Shown piece after piece: positions 6,715-14,114 of a stretch of DNA of 16,510 nucleotides. Both the position numbers and the translations under genes were made by a program. Every line of letters starts with the position of its first letter. Position 1 is the first letter of the stretch. Under the pieces are notes generated by a model, which saw only the letters and a list, made by a program, of their open reading frames with translations, did no database searches and was not told the DNA's origin. Source of the DNA: Oscillospiraceae bacterium (GTDB taxonomy: Bacteria; Bacillota; Clostridia; Oscillospirales; Oscillospiraceae); assembly GCA_029067025.1 (NCBI GenBank), contig JAIEFH010000083.1, positions 1 to 16,510 on the forward strand, in the 5' to 3' direction.

Positions 6715-6742
6715 GCGGGCAGCAACACAGGTTACTGCCCGC
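6715..6742 (-). terminator. Probable terminator after phosphofructokinase
   Basis: Arms of 12 bp (6715-6726 and 6731-6742, one mismatched position) close a 4-base loop. On the minus strand TTGATTTGATC follows, a weak T-run. The position 61 bp after the phosphofructokinase stop fits a partial terminator with read-through into the next gene. Confidence 0.55.
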
Positions 6743-6803
6743 GAAAGGTCTTGCTTCTTTAAAGGCAGGTGTCAATATGGATGCCACCCGAACCCCTTAT
6801 CTA

Positions 6804-7889
6804 TCACTCGTCGCCGAAGCTGATGCCCAGCAGCCGGGCCTCGGTGATGATGTCGGACTTGGGGTCGATGGTCTTGAGCTTACCCGCGATCTCCTTGAGG
6901 GGCACAGAGGTGATGACCCGGTCGCGGATGGCCACCATGTTGCCAAACTCGCCCCTGGAGATCATCTGCGCGGCAGTAGCGCCCAGGCGGGAGGACAGGA
7001 CGCGGTCATAAGCGCAGGGGTTGCCGCCCCGCTGCATATGGCCGGGGACGGTGACGCGGACTTCCTTGCCGGTCTTTTTCAGGATCTTGTCGGCGATGGC
7101 ATAGGACACGGAGGGGTACTGCTCCAGCAACTCGGCCATGTGCTTCTTGTACTCCTTCTTGGACATGGCGGCCTCTTTCTGGGACAACGCGCCCTCGGCC
7201 ACTGCCAGGATGGTGAAGCCGTTGCCAGAGGCAGCGCGCTGGTTAATCTTGGCCAGCACAGCGTCGATGTTATAGGGGATCTCCGGGATGAGGATGATGT
7301 CCGCGCCGCCGGCCATGCCCGCGTTCAGGGTCAGCCAGCCCGCCTTATGGCCCATAATCTCCACCATGAACACCCGGTTGTGGGAGGCGGCGGTGGTATG
7401 GATGCAGTCGATCACGTTGGTGGCGATGTCCACGGCGCTCTGGAAGCCGAAGGTCATGTCGGTGCCCCACAGGTCGTTGTCAATGGTCTTGGGCAGGCCG
7501 ATGACGTTCAACCCCTCCTCACTGAGGAGGTTGGCGGTCTTCTGACTGCCGTTGCCGCCCAGCACCACCAGGCAGTCCAGCCGCAGGCGGCGGTAGGTGT
7601 ATTTCATGGCCTCCACCTTGTCCAGGCCGTTGGCGTCGGGCTCTCGCATCAGCTTGAAGGGCTGGCGGCTGGAACCCAGGAAGGTGCCGCCCCGGGTGAG
7701 CAGGCCGGTAAAGTCAATGGGGGTCAGTTTTTTATAGTCCTCGTACATCAGGCCCTTGTAGCCGTCGATGAAACCGACGATCTCCACTTCATTGCCATAG
7801 ATGTTGTAGAGGCCCTTGGCCACGCCGCGCATGGTTGCGTTGAGCGCTTGGCAGTCGCCGCCGCTGGTGAGTAATCCAATCCGTTTCAT
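6804..7889 (-). CDS. pfkA: 6-phosphofructokinase, atypical (K124-type) subfamily
   Basis: This 361-residue enzyme phosphorylates fructose 6-phosphate in glycolysis. LTSGGD (8-12), PKTIDND (133-139, with catalytic base Asp137) and PGHMQRGG (282-289) fix the family. Two positions are unusual. The residue equivalent to E. coli Asp103 is Asn113 (GGNGS rather than GGDGS), and the residue equivalent to Gly124 is Lys134. In the PFK literature, Lys at 124 marks the PPi-dependent and mixed-substrate group, while Gly at 104 (here Gly114) favours ATP. The phosphoryl donor therefore cannot be called with certainty. GAAGGGAG lies about 9 bp before the ATG. A second, classical pfkA may exist elsewhere in the genome; that cannot be judged here. 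Confidence 0.93.
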   Translation of the reverse strand: MKRIGLLTSGGDCQALNATMRGVAKGLYNIYGNEVEIVGFIDGYKGLMYEDYKKLTPIDFTGLLTRGGTFLGSSRQPFKLMREPDANGLDKVEAMKYTYRRLRLDCLVVLGGNGSQKTANLLSEEGLNVIGLPKTIDNDLWGTDMTFGFQSAVDIATNVIDCIHTTAASHNRVFMVEIMGHKAGWLTLNAGMAGGADIILIPEIPYNIDAVLAKINQRAASGNGFTILAVAEGALSQKEAAMSKKEYKKHMAELLEQYPSVSYAIADKILKKTGKEVRVTVPGHMQRGGNPCAYDRVLSSRLGATAAQMISRGEFGNMVAIRDRVITSVPLKEIAGKLKTIDPKSDIITEARLLGISFGDE

Positions 7890-7911
7890 AATACGTACTC
7901 CCTTCCAAAAC

Positions 7912-7941
7912 GATATATTTTAGCCTTTCCGGCTGTATCAA
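7912..7941 (-). promoter_or_regulatory. Candidate promoter of the phosphofructokinase gene
   Basis: On the minus strand TTGATA (7936-7941) is followed after 17-18 bp by ATATAT/TATATC (7912-7918). The leader would be very short, about 15-20 bases before the ATG. Confidence 0.42.
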
Positions 7942-7950
7942 CAGTGTACG

Positions 7951-10197
7951 CTATTCCCGCCCCAGAATACGGCCCAGCAGGCCGGAGCGGCGGGTTTGAA
8001 TCTTGACAGTTGGCCGCTTCTGCGCAGAGGGGACCGCTTTTGCCGCAGGTTCAGGCCGTTTTGCCGTCGTTTTAGAGGCGGGGACGCGCGCAGCCTCCTG
8101 GGGTCGAGACAGCCCCCACGCGCCGGCGTAGGCTTGGTTGCAGAAATGCTCCTGGGCGTTGAAGCCCTCGCCCGACCCCCGAATGTACTCCCCGTCCGAC
8201 CGCTGAATGCGGCCCTTGGCGGTGTCCCGGAGCTGATCCCGGAACATCTGCTCCAGATGGGCGCGCAGATCGCTGTCATAAACGGGCGCGGCCACCTCTA
8301 CCCGCCGGGTGGTATTGCGGGTCATAAAGTCCGCCGAGGAGATATACACCTGGCGGCGCTCCCCTTCGCCGAAAATATAAATCCTGGCGTGCTCCAGATA
8401 ACGGCCCACAATGCTGACCACCCGGATGTTGTCCGTCATGCCGGGAATGCCGCTCACCAGACAGCAGATGCCCCGGATCACCAGGTCGATCTTCACCCCG
8501 GCCTGGGACGCCTCAATGAGCTTGTCAATGACAACCTTGTCGGTGAGGCCGTTGAGCTTGAACCCCAGATAAGCCGGGTTTCCGGCTTTTGCCTGCTCAA
8601 TCTCCCGGTCCATGAGGGCCAACAGCTTGGGCCGCAGGCAGGCGGGGGCTACCATGAGATGGCGGCTCTCCTCCAGCACCTCGCCCATGGACAAGGCGTT
8701 GAACACCTGGGCTGCGTCCGCCCCAATCTCGGGGTTGGCGGTCATAAGGGCGTAGTCGGTGTACAGGCGCACAGTGTCCTCGTTGTAGTTTCCGGTGCCG
8801 ATCTGGGTGGTGTACTCCACCTGGTCGTTGTGCATCCGAGTGATGAGCAGCAGCTTGGAGTGAACCTTCAGCCCGTCCAGGCCGTAGATGACCCGGCAGC
8901 CCGCCCGCTCCAGCACCCGGGACCAGCCGATGTTGTTCTCCTCGTCGAACCGGGCCCGCAACTCCACCAGGGCCACGACCTCCTTGCCGTTCTCGGCAGC
9001 GTCCACCAAAGCCTCCACAATCTTGCTGTTGTGGGCCACCCGGTAGAGGGTCATCTTAATGGACACCACCTCCGGATCCTGCCCCGCCTCCTGCAAGAGC
9101 CGAAGCAATGGCCGGACGCTCTCGTAGGGGTACGTGAGCATCACGTCCCGCCGGCGGATCTGCTCCGTCATGGAAATCAGTGGGTCCACGTTGGGGGAAT
9201 TCTGAGGCACCCGGCGGGGGTAAAACAGCTCCGTTTTATCCCGGAGCATATCCCGCAGCGCGCCGAGGAACGACAGATCCAGAGGGATTTCGCTGGCAAA
9301 CAGGTGCTTTTTGGACAGACCTAAGCAGCGGCACAGGCTGTCCCGCACAGTGTCGGTGAGCTTGCCCTGGTAGTCCAGCTTTACCGGCTGGAGCCGCTTG
9401 CGGCGGCGGATCATCTTCTCCATGGTCTTGCGATACTCATCCGCCGCTATATCGTCCATCTCCGGCGAAGCGTCGTCCAGGTGGATGTCGGCGCTGCGCA
9501 CCAGACGGATCAGCACCGTGTCCTCCACCTTATAGTGGACAAACAGCTTGGGCAGGAAGTTGGCGATGAGCTCCTCGACCAACACAAACCGCTGCCCCTC
9601 CCCAGGAATGGGGATCAGCCGACGCAAAACACCCTCTCCGCAGGGAACGATACCCATGCGCTCGCCGCCGCTCTTGGTCTTGAGAATGGCCACCGCGTAA
9701 ATCTCTTTGTTCTTCAGGAAGGGGAAGGGCTGTTTGCGCCCAATGATCTGAGGTGACAGCAGGGGTAGCACATTGGAGGTAAAATACTTCTCCAAAAAGG
9801 ACTGCGTCTTATCCTGTAGATTGCCAAAGCGGCACAGCTCCGCGCCCTGAACCGCCAGCTCCCGCAAAAGGTTCTTGCAGATCCGATCCCTATCCGACAG
9901 AAGCGCACGGGTCTTGGTCAGAACAGCGGCAGTCTGCTCAGCACCGGTCATCCCCGTCTTGTCATCGACGGCCCCCGTCTGAACCATATCCATCAGCGCG
10001 CCCACCCGCACCATGTAAAACTCGTCCAAATTGCTCTGGAAGATGGCGGCAAAGTTCAGCCGCTCGCACAGAGGGTTAGCGGGATCCTCCGCCTCTTCCA
10101 GCACACGCTGATTAAATTGAAGCCAGGACAGCTCACGGTTAACATAGCACGAGCTGGCGACGGGCGCGGGGGCGGCACTGGGCTGGTCTTTCATCAT
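7951..10197 (-). CDS. ppk1: Polyphosphate kinase 1
   Basis: This 748-residue enzyme reversibly makes polyphosphate from the gamma-phosphate of ATP. The N-terminal domain starts with YVNRELSWLQFNQRVLEEA (18-36) and FQSNLDEFYMVRVGAL (53-68). The catalytic C1/C2 domains hold VHSKLLLITR with His446 and EHARIYIFG with His603. The 157-residue spacing equals that of E. coli His435 and His592, so His446 is the phosphorylated residue. After about residue 700 the protein ends in a 45-residue Ala/Pro/Lys/Arg-rich tail that finishes RRSGLLGRILGRE; this is not part of the core enzyme. The start uses the first of two ATGs at 10197 with GAGGAG about 10 bp upstream. No exopolyphosphatase gene is adjacent. 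It ends 61 bp before phosphofructokinase. Confidence 0.96.
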   Translation of the reverse strand: MMKDQPSAAPAPVASSCYVNRELSWLQFNQRVLEEAEDPANPLCERLNFAAIFQSNLDEFYMVRVGALMDMVQTGAVDDKTGMTGAEQTAAVLTKTRALLSDRDRICKNLLRELAVQGAELCRFGNLQDKTQSFLEKYFTSNVLPLLSPQIIGRKQPFPFLKNKEIYAVAILKTKSGGERMGIVPCGEGVLRRLIPIPGEGQRFVLVEELIANFLPKLFVHYKVEDTVLIRLVRSADIHLDDASPEMDDIAADEYRKTMEKMIRRRKRLQPVKLDYQGKLTDTVRDSLCRCLGLSKKHLFASEIPLDLSFLGALRDMLRDKTELFYPRRVPQNSPNVDPLISMTEQIRRRDVMLTYPYESVRPLLRLLQEAGQDPEVVSIKMTLYRVAHNSKIVEALVDAAENGKEVVALVELRARFDEENNIGWSRVLERAGCRVIYGLDGLKVHSKLLLITRMHNDQVEYTTQIGTGNYNEDTVRLYTDYALMTANPEIGADAAQVFNALSMGEVLEESRHLMVAPACLRPKLLALMDREIEQAKAGNPAYLGFKLNGLTDKVVIDKLIEASQAGVKIDLVIRGICCLVSGIPGMTDNIRVVSIVGRYLEHARIYIFGEGERRQVYISSADFMTRNTTRRVEVAAPVYDSDLRAHLEQMFRDQLRDTAKGRIQRSDGEYIRGSGEGFNAQEHFCNQAYAGAWGLSRPQEAARVPASKTTAKRPEPAAKAVPSAQKRPTVKIQTRRSGLLGRILGRE

Positions 10198-10237
10198 CCA
10201 TCACATCTCCTCGTCTGAAGCACTCTCTATAGGAAAT

Positions 10238-10266
10238 AATGTACCATTCTTTTCCGCCGGACGCAA
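10238..10266 (-). promoter_or_regulatory. Candidate promoter of ppk1
   Basis: On the minus strand TTGCGT (10261-10266) and TACATT (10238-10243) are 17 bp apart, matching consensus at 3/6 and 4/6. The location 40 bp before the start codon is sensible; the match is moderate. Confidence 0.35.
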
Positions 10267-10304
10267 GCCCTTTCATGACTTTTTTCTATATTCAAACTTC
10301 CCGC

Positions 10305-10353
10305 AAAAAGCTGATGACTTCCGCGGCCGCCAAATCGCGGAAATCATCAGCTT
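10305..10353 (-). terminator. Strong terminator after the YgjP-like gene
   Basis: Arms of 18 bp (10308-10325 and 10336-10353) pair completely on the minus strand with one G-U pair and a 10-base loop. The T-run TTTTT (10305-10309) follows directly. The plus strand has an A-C mismatch and no T-run, so this ends minus-strand transcription from the metalloprotease gene, before the ppk1 promoter. Confidence 0.88.
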
Positions 10354-10424
10354 AAAAAGCGGTTCAGGCGCGCAGCCCCGAAAAGCTTCTCCCGTGTGTC
10401 TTCGACAGCCGGTTTCCGCCTGCC

Positions 10425-11150
10425 TCACAGTCCCGGAACCACCTCTTGGTTTAACCTGCTTTTACGCTCTTTCCAGTCCGGCATATGACCGCTCAGAAAA
10501 TCATAAAAGCCCTTGCTGTGGTTTGGATACAAGAAGTGAGCAAGTTCATGTAAGACCACGTAATCCACGCATGGAATACAGGCTTGAATCAGGGAAAGGT
10601 TGAATGTCACCACGTTCCGGTGAACGCTGCAGCTGCCCCATAACGTGCGCATTTTGCGCACCGCGACGCGGGGCCTCTCTATGCCATATTTTTCTATCAC
10701 AGGATACCATTCATCGACTCGGTCTTCTAAAATCGCCTTTGCCTGGCCGCGCCACCATGTTTCAAATATTGCTTTGACCCTCTCCTGATTGTCTGCAGCC
10801 CGTGCACAAATGTGAATCTGTTTCTCTTCTTGATAGACAGAACCCTTTTCGCATTCTGTCACGACTAAGGTCATATCTTCTCCGAGCAGCTTTATGGAGG
10901 ATCCATTCCCAAGCTCACGTTTCGCCGCGGCGCCGGCTGTCTTTTGAAAAAACTCCAGCTTTGCCTCTATCCACCCGCTTTTCTCTCGCAAAAAGGCTTC
11001 GGCCCATTTTGTCGAAACCCTAACCGGAATGGATAGTCTGACCGTTTGCTCCGGATAAACCTTCAACCGGCAGGTTTTCATCTTCTTGCGCTCAAGCTCA
11101 ACCGGCACTTTGTTCCCTGACGTGGGCAGCGTAATGATGATTGTCTTCAT
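10425..11150 (-). CDS. YgjP/DUF45-type (M48-like) zinc metalloprotease
   Basis: This 241-residue protein has the zinc protease motif HELAHFLYPNHSKGF: His201, His205 and His211 as ligands and Glu202 as the general base. RTLWGSCS (168-175) is the usual conserved block before the motif in YgjP/DUF45 proteins. No signal peptide or membrane helix is present, so it should act in the cytoplasm. Substrates of this family are mostly unknown; members often accompany type I restriction genes, but none is in this window. The base composition seems less GC-rich than that of its neighbours. There is no recognisable ribosome site: the ATG is only 10 bp from the edge of a repeat element, as if its original leader had been displaced. 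A strong terminator follows at 10305-10353. Confidence 0.88.
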   Translation of the reverse strand: MKTIIITLPTSGNKVPVELERKKMKTCRLKVYPEQTVRLSIPVRVSTKWAEAFLREKSGWIEAKLEFFQKTAGAAAKRELGNGSSIKLLGEDMTLVVTECEKGSVYQEEKQIHICARAADNQERVKAIFETWWRGQAKAILEDRVDEWYPVIEKYGIERPRVAVRKMRTLWGSCSVHRNVVTFNLSLIQACIPCVDYVVLHELAHFLYPNHSKGFYDFLSGHMPDWKERKSRLNQEVVPGL

Positions 11151-11160
11151 TGTTCATATG

Positions 11161-11340
11161 TGTCGTGGGGCAAAGCAATTTTTTCTGGTAAAGGGCATTT
11201 TCGCTTATTCTCTCGGCCCCTAGGCCAGATGCCCCAGCTCCATGGTGATTTCATGCAAAATGCTCCAAAATTTTAGTGTTTATGCAAGGTTGAGGATAGT
11301 TCGGAGAACAAAAATACGACCCCTCATCTTTTGATGCAAG
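11161..11340 (+). repeat. 248-bp-type repeat element, truncated copy
   Basis: The region begins with TGTCGTGGGGCAAAGCAATT, the same terminal sequence as the element at 16263. It then matches the copy at 16010-16257 with only a few differences over about 110 bases (11231-11340). After 11340 the match ends: the right arm of the inner hairpin, the GTCGGGGG stretch and the right terminal repeat are missing. The strand given is the left-to-right order used for all copies. It lies between the pullulanase stop and the start of the metalloprotease gene. No protein is encoded. Confidence 0.9.
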
Positions 11341-11356
11341 GATAAAAGAGACACAG

Positions 11357-14086
11357 TTACGCCTTTTTCTTCTTGTTGTTCACGAGGACAGCCGCCCCGC
11401 CCCCGCACAGCAGAACCGCCACGGCGGCGATCCCTACCATCGCCCCTGTGTTGGAACCGTCACCCTCTGCCTCAGCGCCGCTGGAGCTCTGGCTGGAAAC
11501 CGGCGCATCCTCTTTCACCAGCACCATGGCGGAGATGGGAGCCACCTCCGCACTGCCGTCAGCGATAGTGGCCAGGGCCTGGGTGCCCGCCTTCTCGCCG
11601 TTGACGTACACGTTCCACTTGCCCTCCGGGAGGGTAACGGCGGTGCTCTCCTCGTTGGCGTTGAAGATGACGAACAGTTCTTCCGCGGTCTCGCCGTTGA
11701 CGCCGCCCTTGATGTCAAAGGCGAGCACGTTGGCGTCCAGACCCTCCACGGCGGTAACCGCGGAGGCCACCTCCTCCGCCGTGCCCAGGCGCAGCGCCCC
11801 ATGGGCCTTACGGAATTCGATCAGGCCCTTGTAATACGCAAAGACCTGGGCATAAGCCTCGTCCTCCAGGTCGCTCCACTTCAGGCAGTTGACCGCGTCG
11901 CTGGAGTTATAGCTGTTGGAGTTGAAGCTGCCGTCGCTGTTCACCTTGGTGCGCAGCATCTCCTCGCCCGCCTGCATGAACGGGACGCCCTGCGCCGTCA
12001 TATAGACCGCAGCCGCCAGGTTGTTCATGCGGATCAGGTCTTCCCTGCTGGCCTCCGGCCTTGCGGTCTGGAGGTGGTCGAACAGGGTCAAGTTATCGTG
12101 GCAGGACGCGTAATTGATGGTCTGGGCCGGGCTGGGGCACCAGGTATCCGCGCCCAGGAAGCAACGGATCAGGGTTTCCTCCAGGTCAGTCTTGCCGGAG
12201 GCGTAACCCTTGTCCAGATCGTCAAACACGCTGCCCTTCAGGCCGTCGCGGATGGTGTCGTTGAAGTACGCGAAACCGGGCGTGTGCTGGGCGTTGGGCT
12301 GGGTGGCCATGGTGTAGCCGTCCTTAGTCACGTTGGTGGACATGGTCCAGCCCTCGCCGTAGAAGATGACGTCGGGGTGATCCTTGTGGACTTCGGTGAC
12401 GATCTCGTTGATGGTCTCGGTGTCCAGCAGGCCCACTAGGTCGAAACGGAAGCCGTCGATATGGTACTCGTCCGCCCAGTAGCAGACGGAATCCACGATG
12501 TACTTCCTGACCATGGAGCGCTCGGAGGCGGTGTCGTTGCCGCAGCCGGAGCCGTTGGAATAGGAGCCGTCGTCATTGATGCGGGAGAAATAGCCCGGCA
12601 CGATCTTGTTGAAGCAGAAATCCCCCCCGCTCTGCACATGGTTGTAGACCACGTCCATGACCACGCTGATGTCATTGTCGTGGAGCGCCTTGACGGTCTG
12701 CTTCAGCTCGGCCACCCGGACCTCCCCGTTATAGGGGTCGGTGGAGTAGGAGCCCTCGGGCACATTGTAGTTCACAGGGTCGTAGCCCCAGTTGAACTCC
12801 GCCGTGGTGTGGGTCTCATTCACGGAGCCGAAGTCGTAGATTGGCAGCAGGTGCAAGTGGGTCACGCCCAGCTCCTTAATGTGGTCCAGGCCGGTGGACA
12901 CCCCGCCGGGGGTCTTGGTGCCGGTCTCGGTCAGGCCCAGGAACTTGCCCGCGTTGGTGATGCCGGAATCCGCGCCCACGGAAAGATCCCGGACGTGCAG
13001 CTCGTAGATAACAGCGTCGTTAATGCTCTCACCCGCATGGGGATTGGCGTCGTTTTCCCAGCCCTCCGGGTCGGTGCTGTCCAGGTCGATGACCATGGCC
13101 CGGACGCCGTTGACGCCCGTGGTACGGGCATAGGGGTCGCATGCCTCCCGCTTGACCCCGTCAATGACCACGGAGTAGGTGTAATAGACCCCGTTCAAGT
13201 CGCCGTCCTTCGTGGTGATCCAGGTCCCGTTCACGTCCGGCGTCATCTCGATTTCCTCCGTCAGGTCGTCCTCATAGCTCTTGCCGGATTCAAACAGCCG
13301 CAAGGTGACGGACTCCGCCGTGGGCGCCCAGACCCGGAAGGTGGTGGAGTTCGCCGTCCAAATAGCGCCCAGGTCGTCTCCGGCGTAGGTGTATTCCGTC
13401 TCAAAGGCGTCGGTGGAGTAGACGCTGGGCATATTGACCTTATAGGCCGCGCCGTCATAGGTGATGGTGTAGCTCTTGAAGGGGTCCAACTCCTCGGTGA
13501 GGGTCATGAGGTAGACGAACTCCTCGCCGGTTCCACCCATGCCAACGATGGGCACCTCGCCGTCCTTGCCGGAGACGGAGAAGCTGTACCACATCTCGCC
13601 CTCCATCTCGCCGGTCATGGTCACCGTGATGGTGCCGTCATTGTTATAGACTGCCGACTTCAGCTTGGTCCCGATCACCACATCGTCGCCATATTCCTTG
13701 GTGTAGCCCTCCACGCCGGACTCCACATAAATATGCACCGTGCCGGACACCATTTCAGAGATATCAATGAACTGGTCGCCGTCAAAATCCTTCGTCCAGT
13801 CCTCCGTGCGGACGATGAAGCCCACGCTCACGACGCCGGGGGTGACCGTCTTGGTGGCGACCATCTCCCCGTCCTCCTCAGAGAACGGGAAGCCGGCTCC
13901 CTCTGCCCCCTGCTCCCAAAGCCACACATCCCAGCCGTCATAATTGCCGTCTTCCCTATGGTAGTGCAGCTTCAGGATCAGCTCGCCGTCCGCGTCTGCC
14001 GCATTTGTGACCGTGGTCAGCAGCGGCGTGACCAGCAGCAGCATTGCGATGATAAATGCGCCTGCTCTTTTTTTCAGCTCTTTCAT
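11357..14086 (-). CDS. pulA: Secreted, membrane-anchored type I pullulanase
   Basis: This 909-residue protein cleaves alpha-1,6 branch points of pullulan and starch. A signal peptide (1-30, ending TNAA) is followed by a CBM41-type starch-binding module (LKLHYHREDGNYDGWDVWLW, 39-58), a linker/Ig-like region, a CBM48-like module (about 235-340) and a GH13 catalytic barrel. Visible catalytic regions are FNWGYDP (431-437, the pullulanase signature), DVVYNH (478-483), GFRFDLVG with nucleophile Asp549, GEGW with acid Glu578, and SCHDN with Asp664. The C-terminus has a Ser/Glu/Gly spacer, one hydrophobic helix (882-902) and NNKKKKA; it resembles a sortase tail, but SNTGA replaces LPxTG. The ATG follows the amylase stop by 28 bp with an AGGCAGG-like site, so the two form an operon. 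Confidence 0.96.
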   Translation of the reverse strand: MKELKKRAGAFIIAMLLLVTPLLTTVTNAADADGELILKLHYHREDGNYDGWDVWLWEQGAEGAGFPFSEEDGEMVATKTVTPGVVSVGFIVRTEDWTKDFDGDQFIDISEMVSGTVHIYVESGVEGYTKEYGDDVVIGTKLKSAVYNNDGTITVTMTGEMEGEMWYSFSVSGKDGEVPIVGMGGTGEEFVYLMTLTEELDPFKSYTITYDGAAYKVNMPSVYSTDAFETEYTYAGDDLGAIWTANSTTFRVWAPTAESVTLRLFESGKSYEDDLTEEIEMTPDVNGTWITTKDGDLNGVYYTYSVVIDGVKREACDPYARTTGVNGVRAMVIDLDSTDPEGWENDANPHAGESINDAVIYELHVRDLSVGADSGITNAGKFLGLTETGTKTPGGVSTGLDHIKELGVTHLHLLPIYDFGSVNETHTTAEFNWGYDPVNYNVPEGSYSTDPYNGEVRVAELKQTVKALHDNDISVVMDVVYNHVQSGGDFCFNKIVPGYFSRINDDGSYSNGSGCGNDTASERSMVRKYIVDSVCYWADEYHIDGFRFDLVGLLDTETINEIVTEVHKDHPDVIFYGEGWTMSTNVTKDGYTMATQPNAQHTPGFAYFNDTIRDGLKGSVFDDLDKGYASGKTDLEETLIRCFLGADTWCPSPAQTINYASCHDNLTLFDHLQTARPEASREDLIRMNNLAAAVYMTAQGVPFMQAGEEMLRTKVNSDGSFNSNSYNSSDAVNCLKWSDLEDEAYAQVFAYYKGLIEFRKAHGALRLGTAEEVASAVTAVEGLDANVLAFDIKGGVNGETAEELFVIFNANEESTAVTLPEGKWNVYVNGEKAGTQALATIADGSAEVAPISAMVLVKEDAPVSSQSSSGAEAEGDGSNTGAMVGIAAVAVLLCGGGAAVLVNNKKKKA

Positions 14087-14114
14087 ATCGTTTGTTCCCT
14101 GCCTTTCCGCAATC

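Noticed and set aside
6770..6775. TTGACA on the minus strand between phosphofructokinase and the two-helix membrane protein
   Set aside because: A perfect -35 word, but no acceptable -10 box at 16-18 bp (AAGACC at 17), and a terminator-like hairpin lies between it and the gene.
7996..9324. Plus-strand open frame (442 codons) antisense to ppk1
   Set aside because: Shadow frame; the PPK1 active-site histidines are on the other strand with correct spacing.
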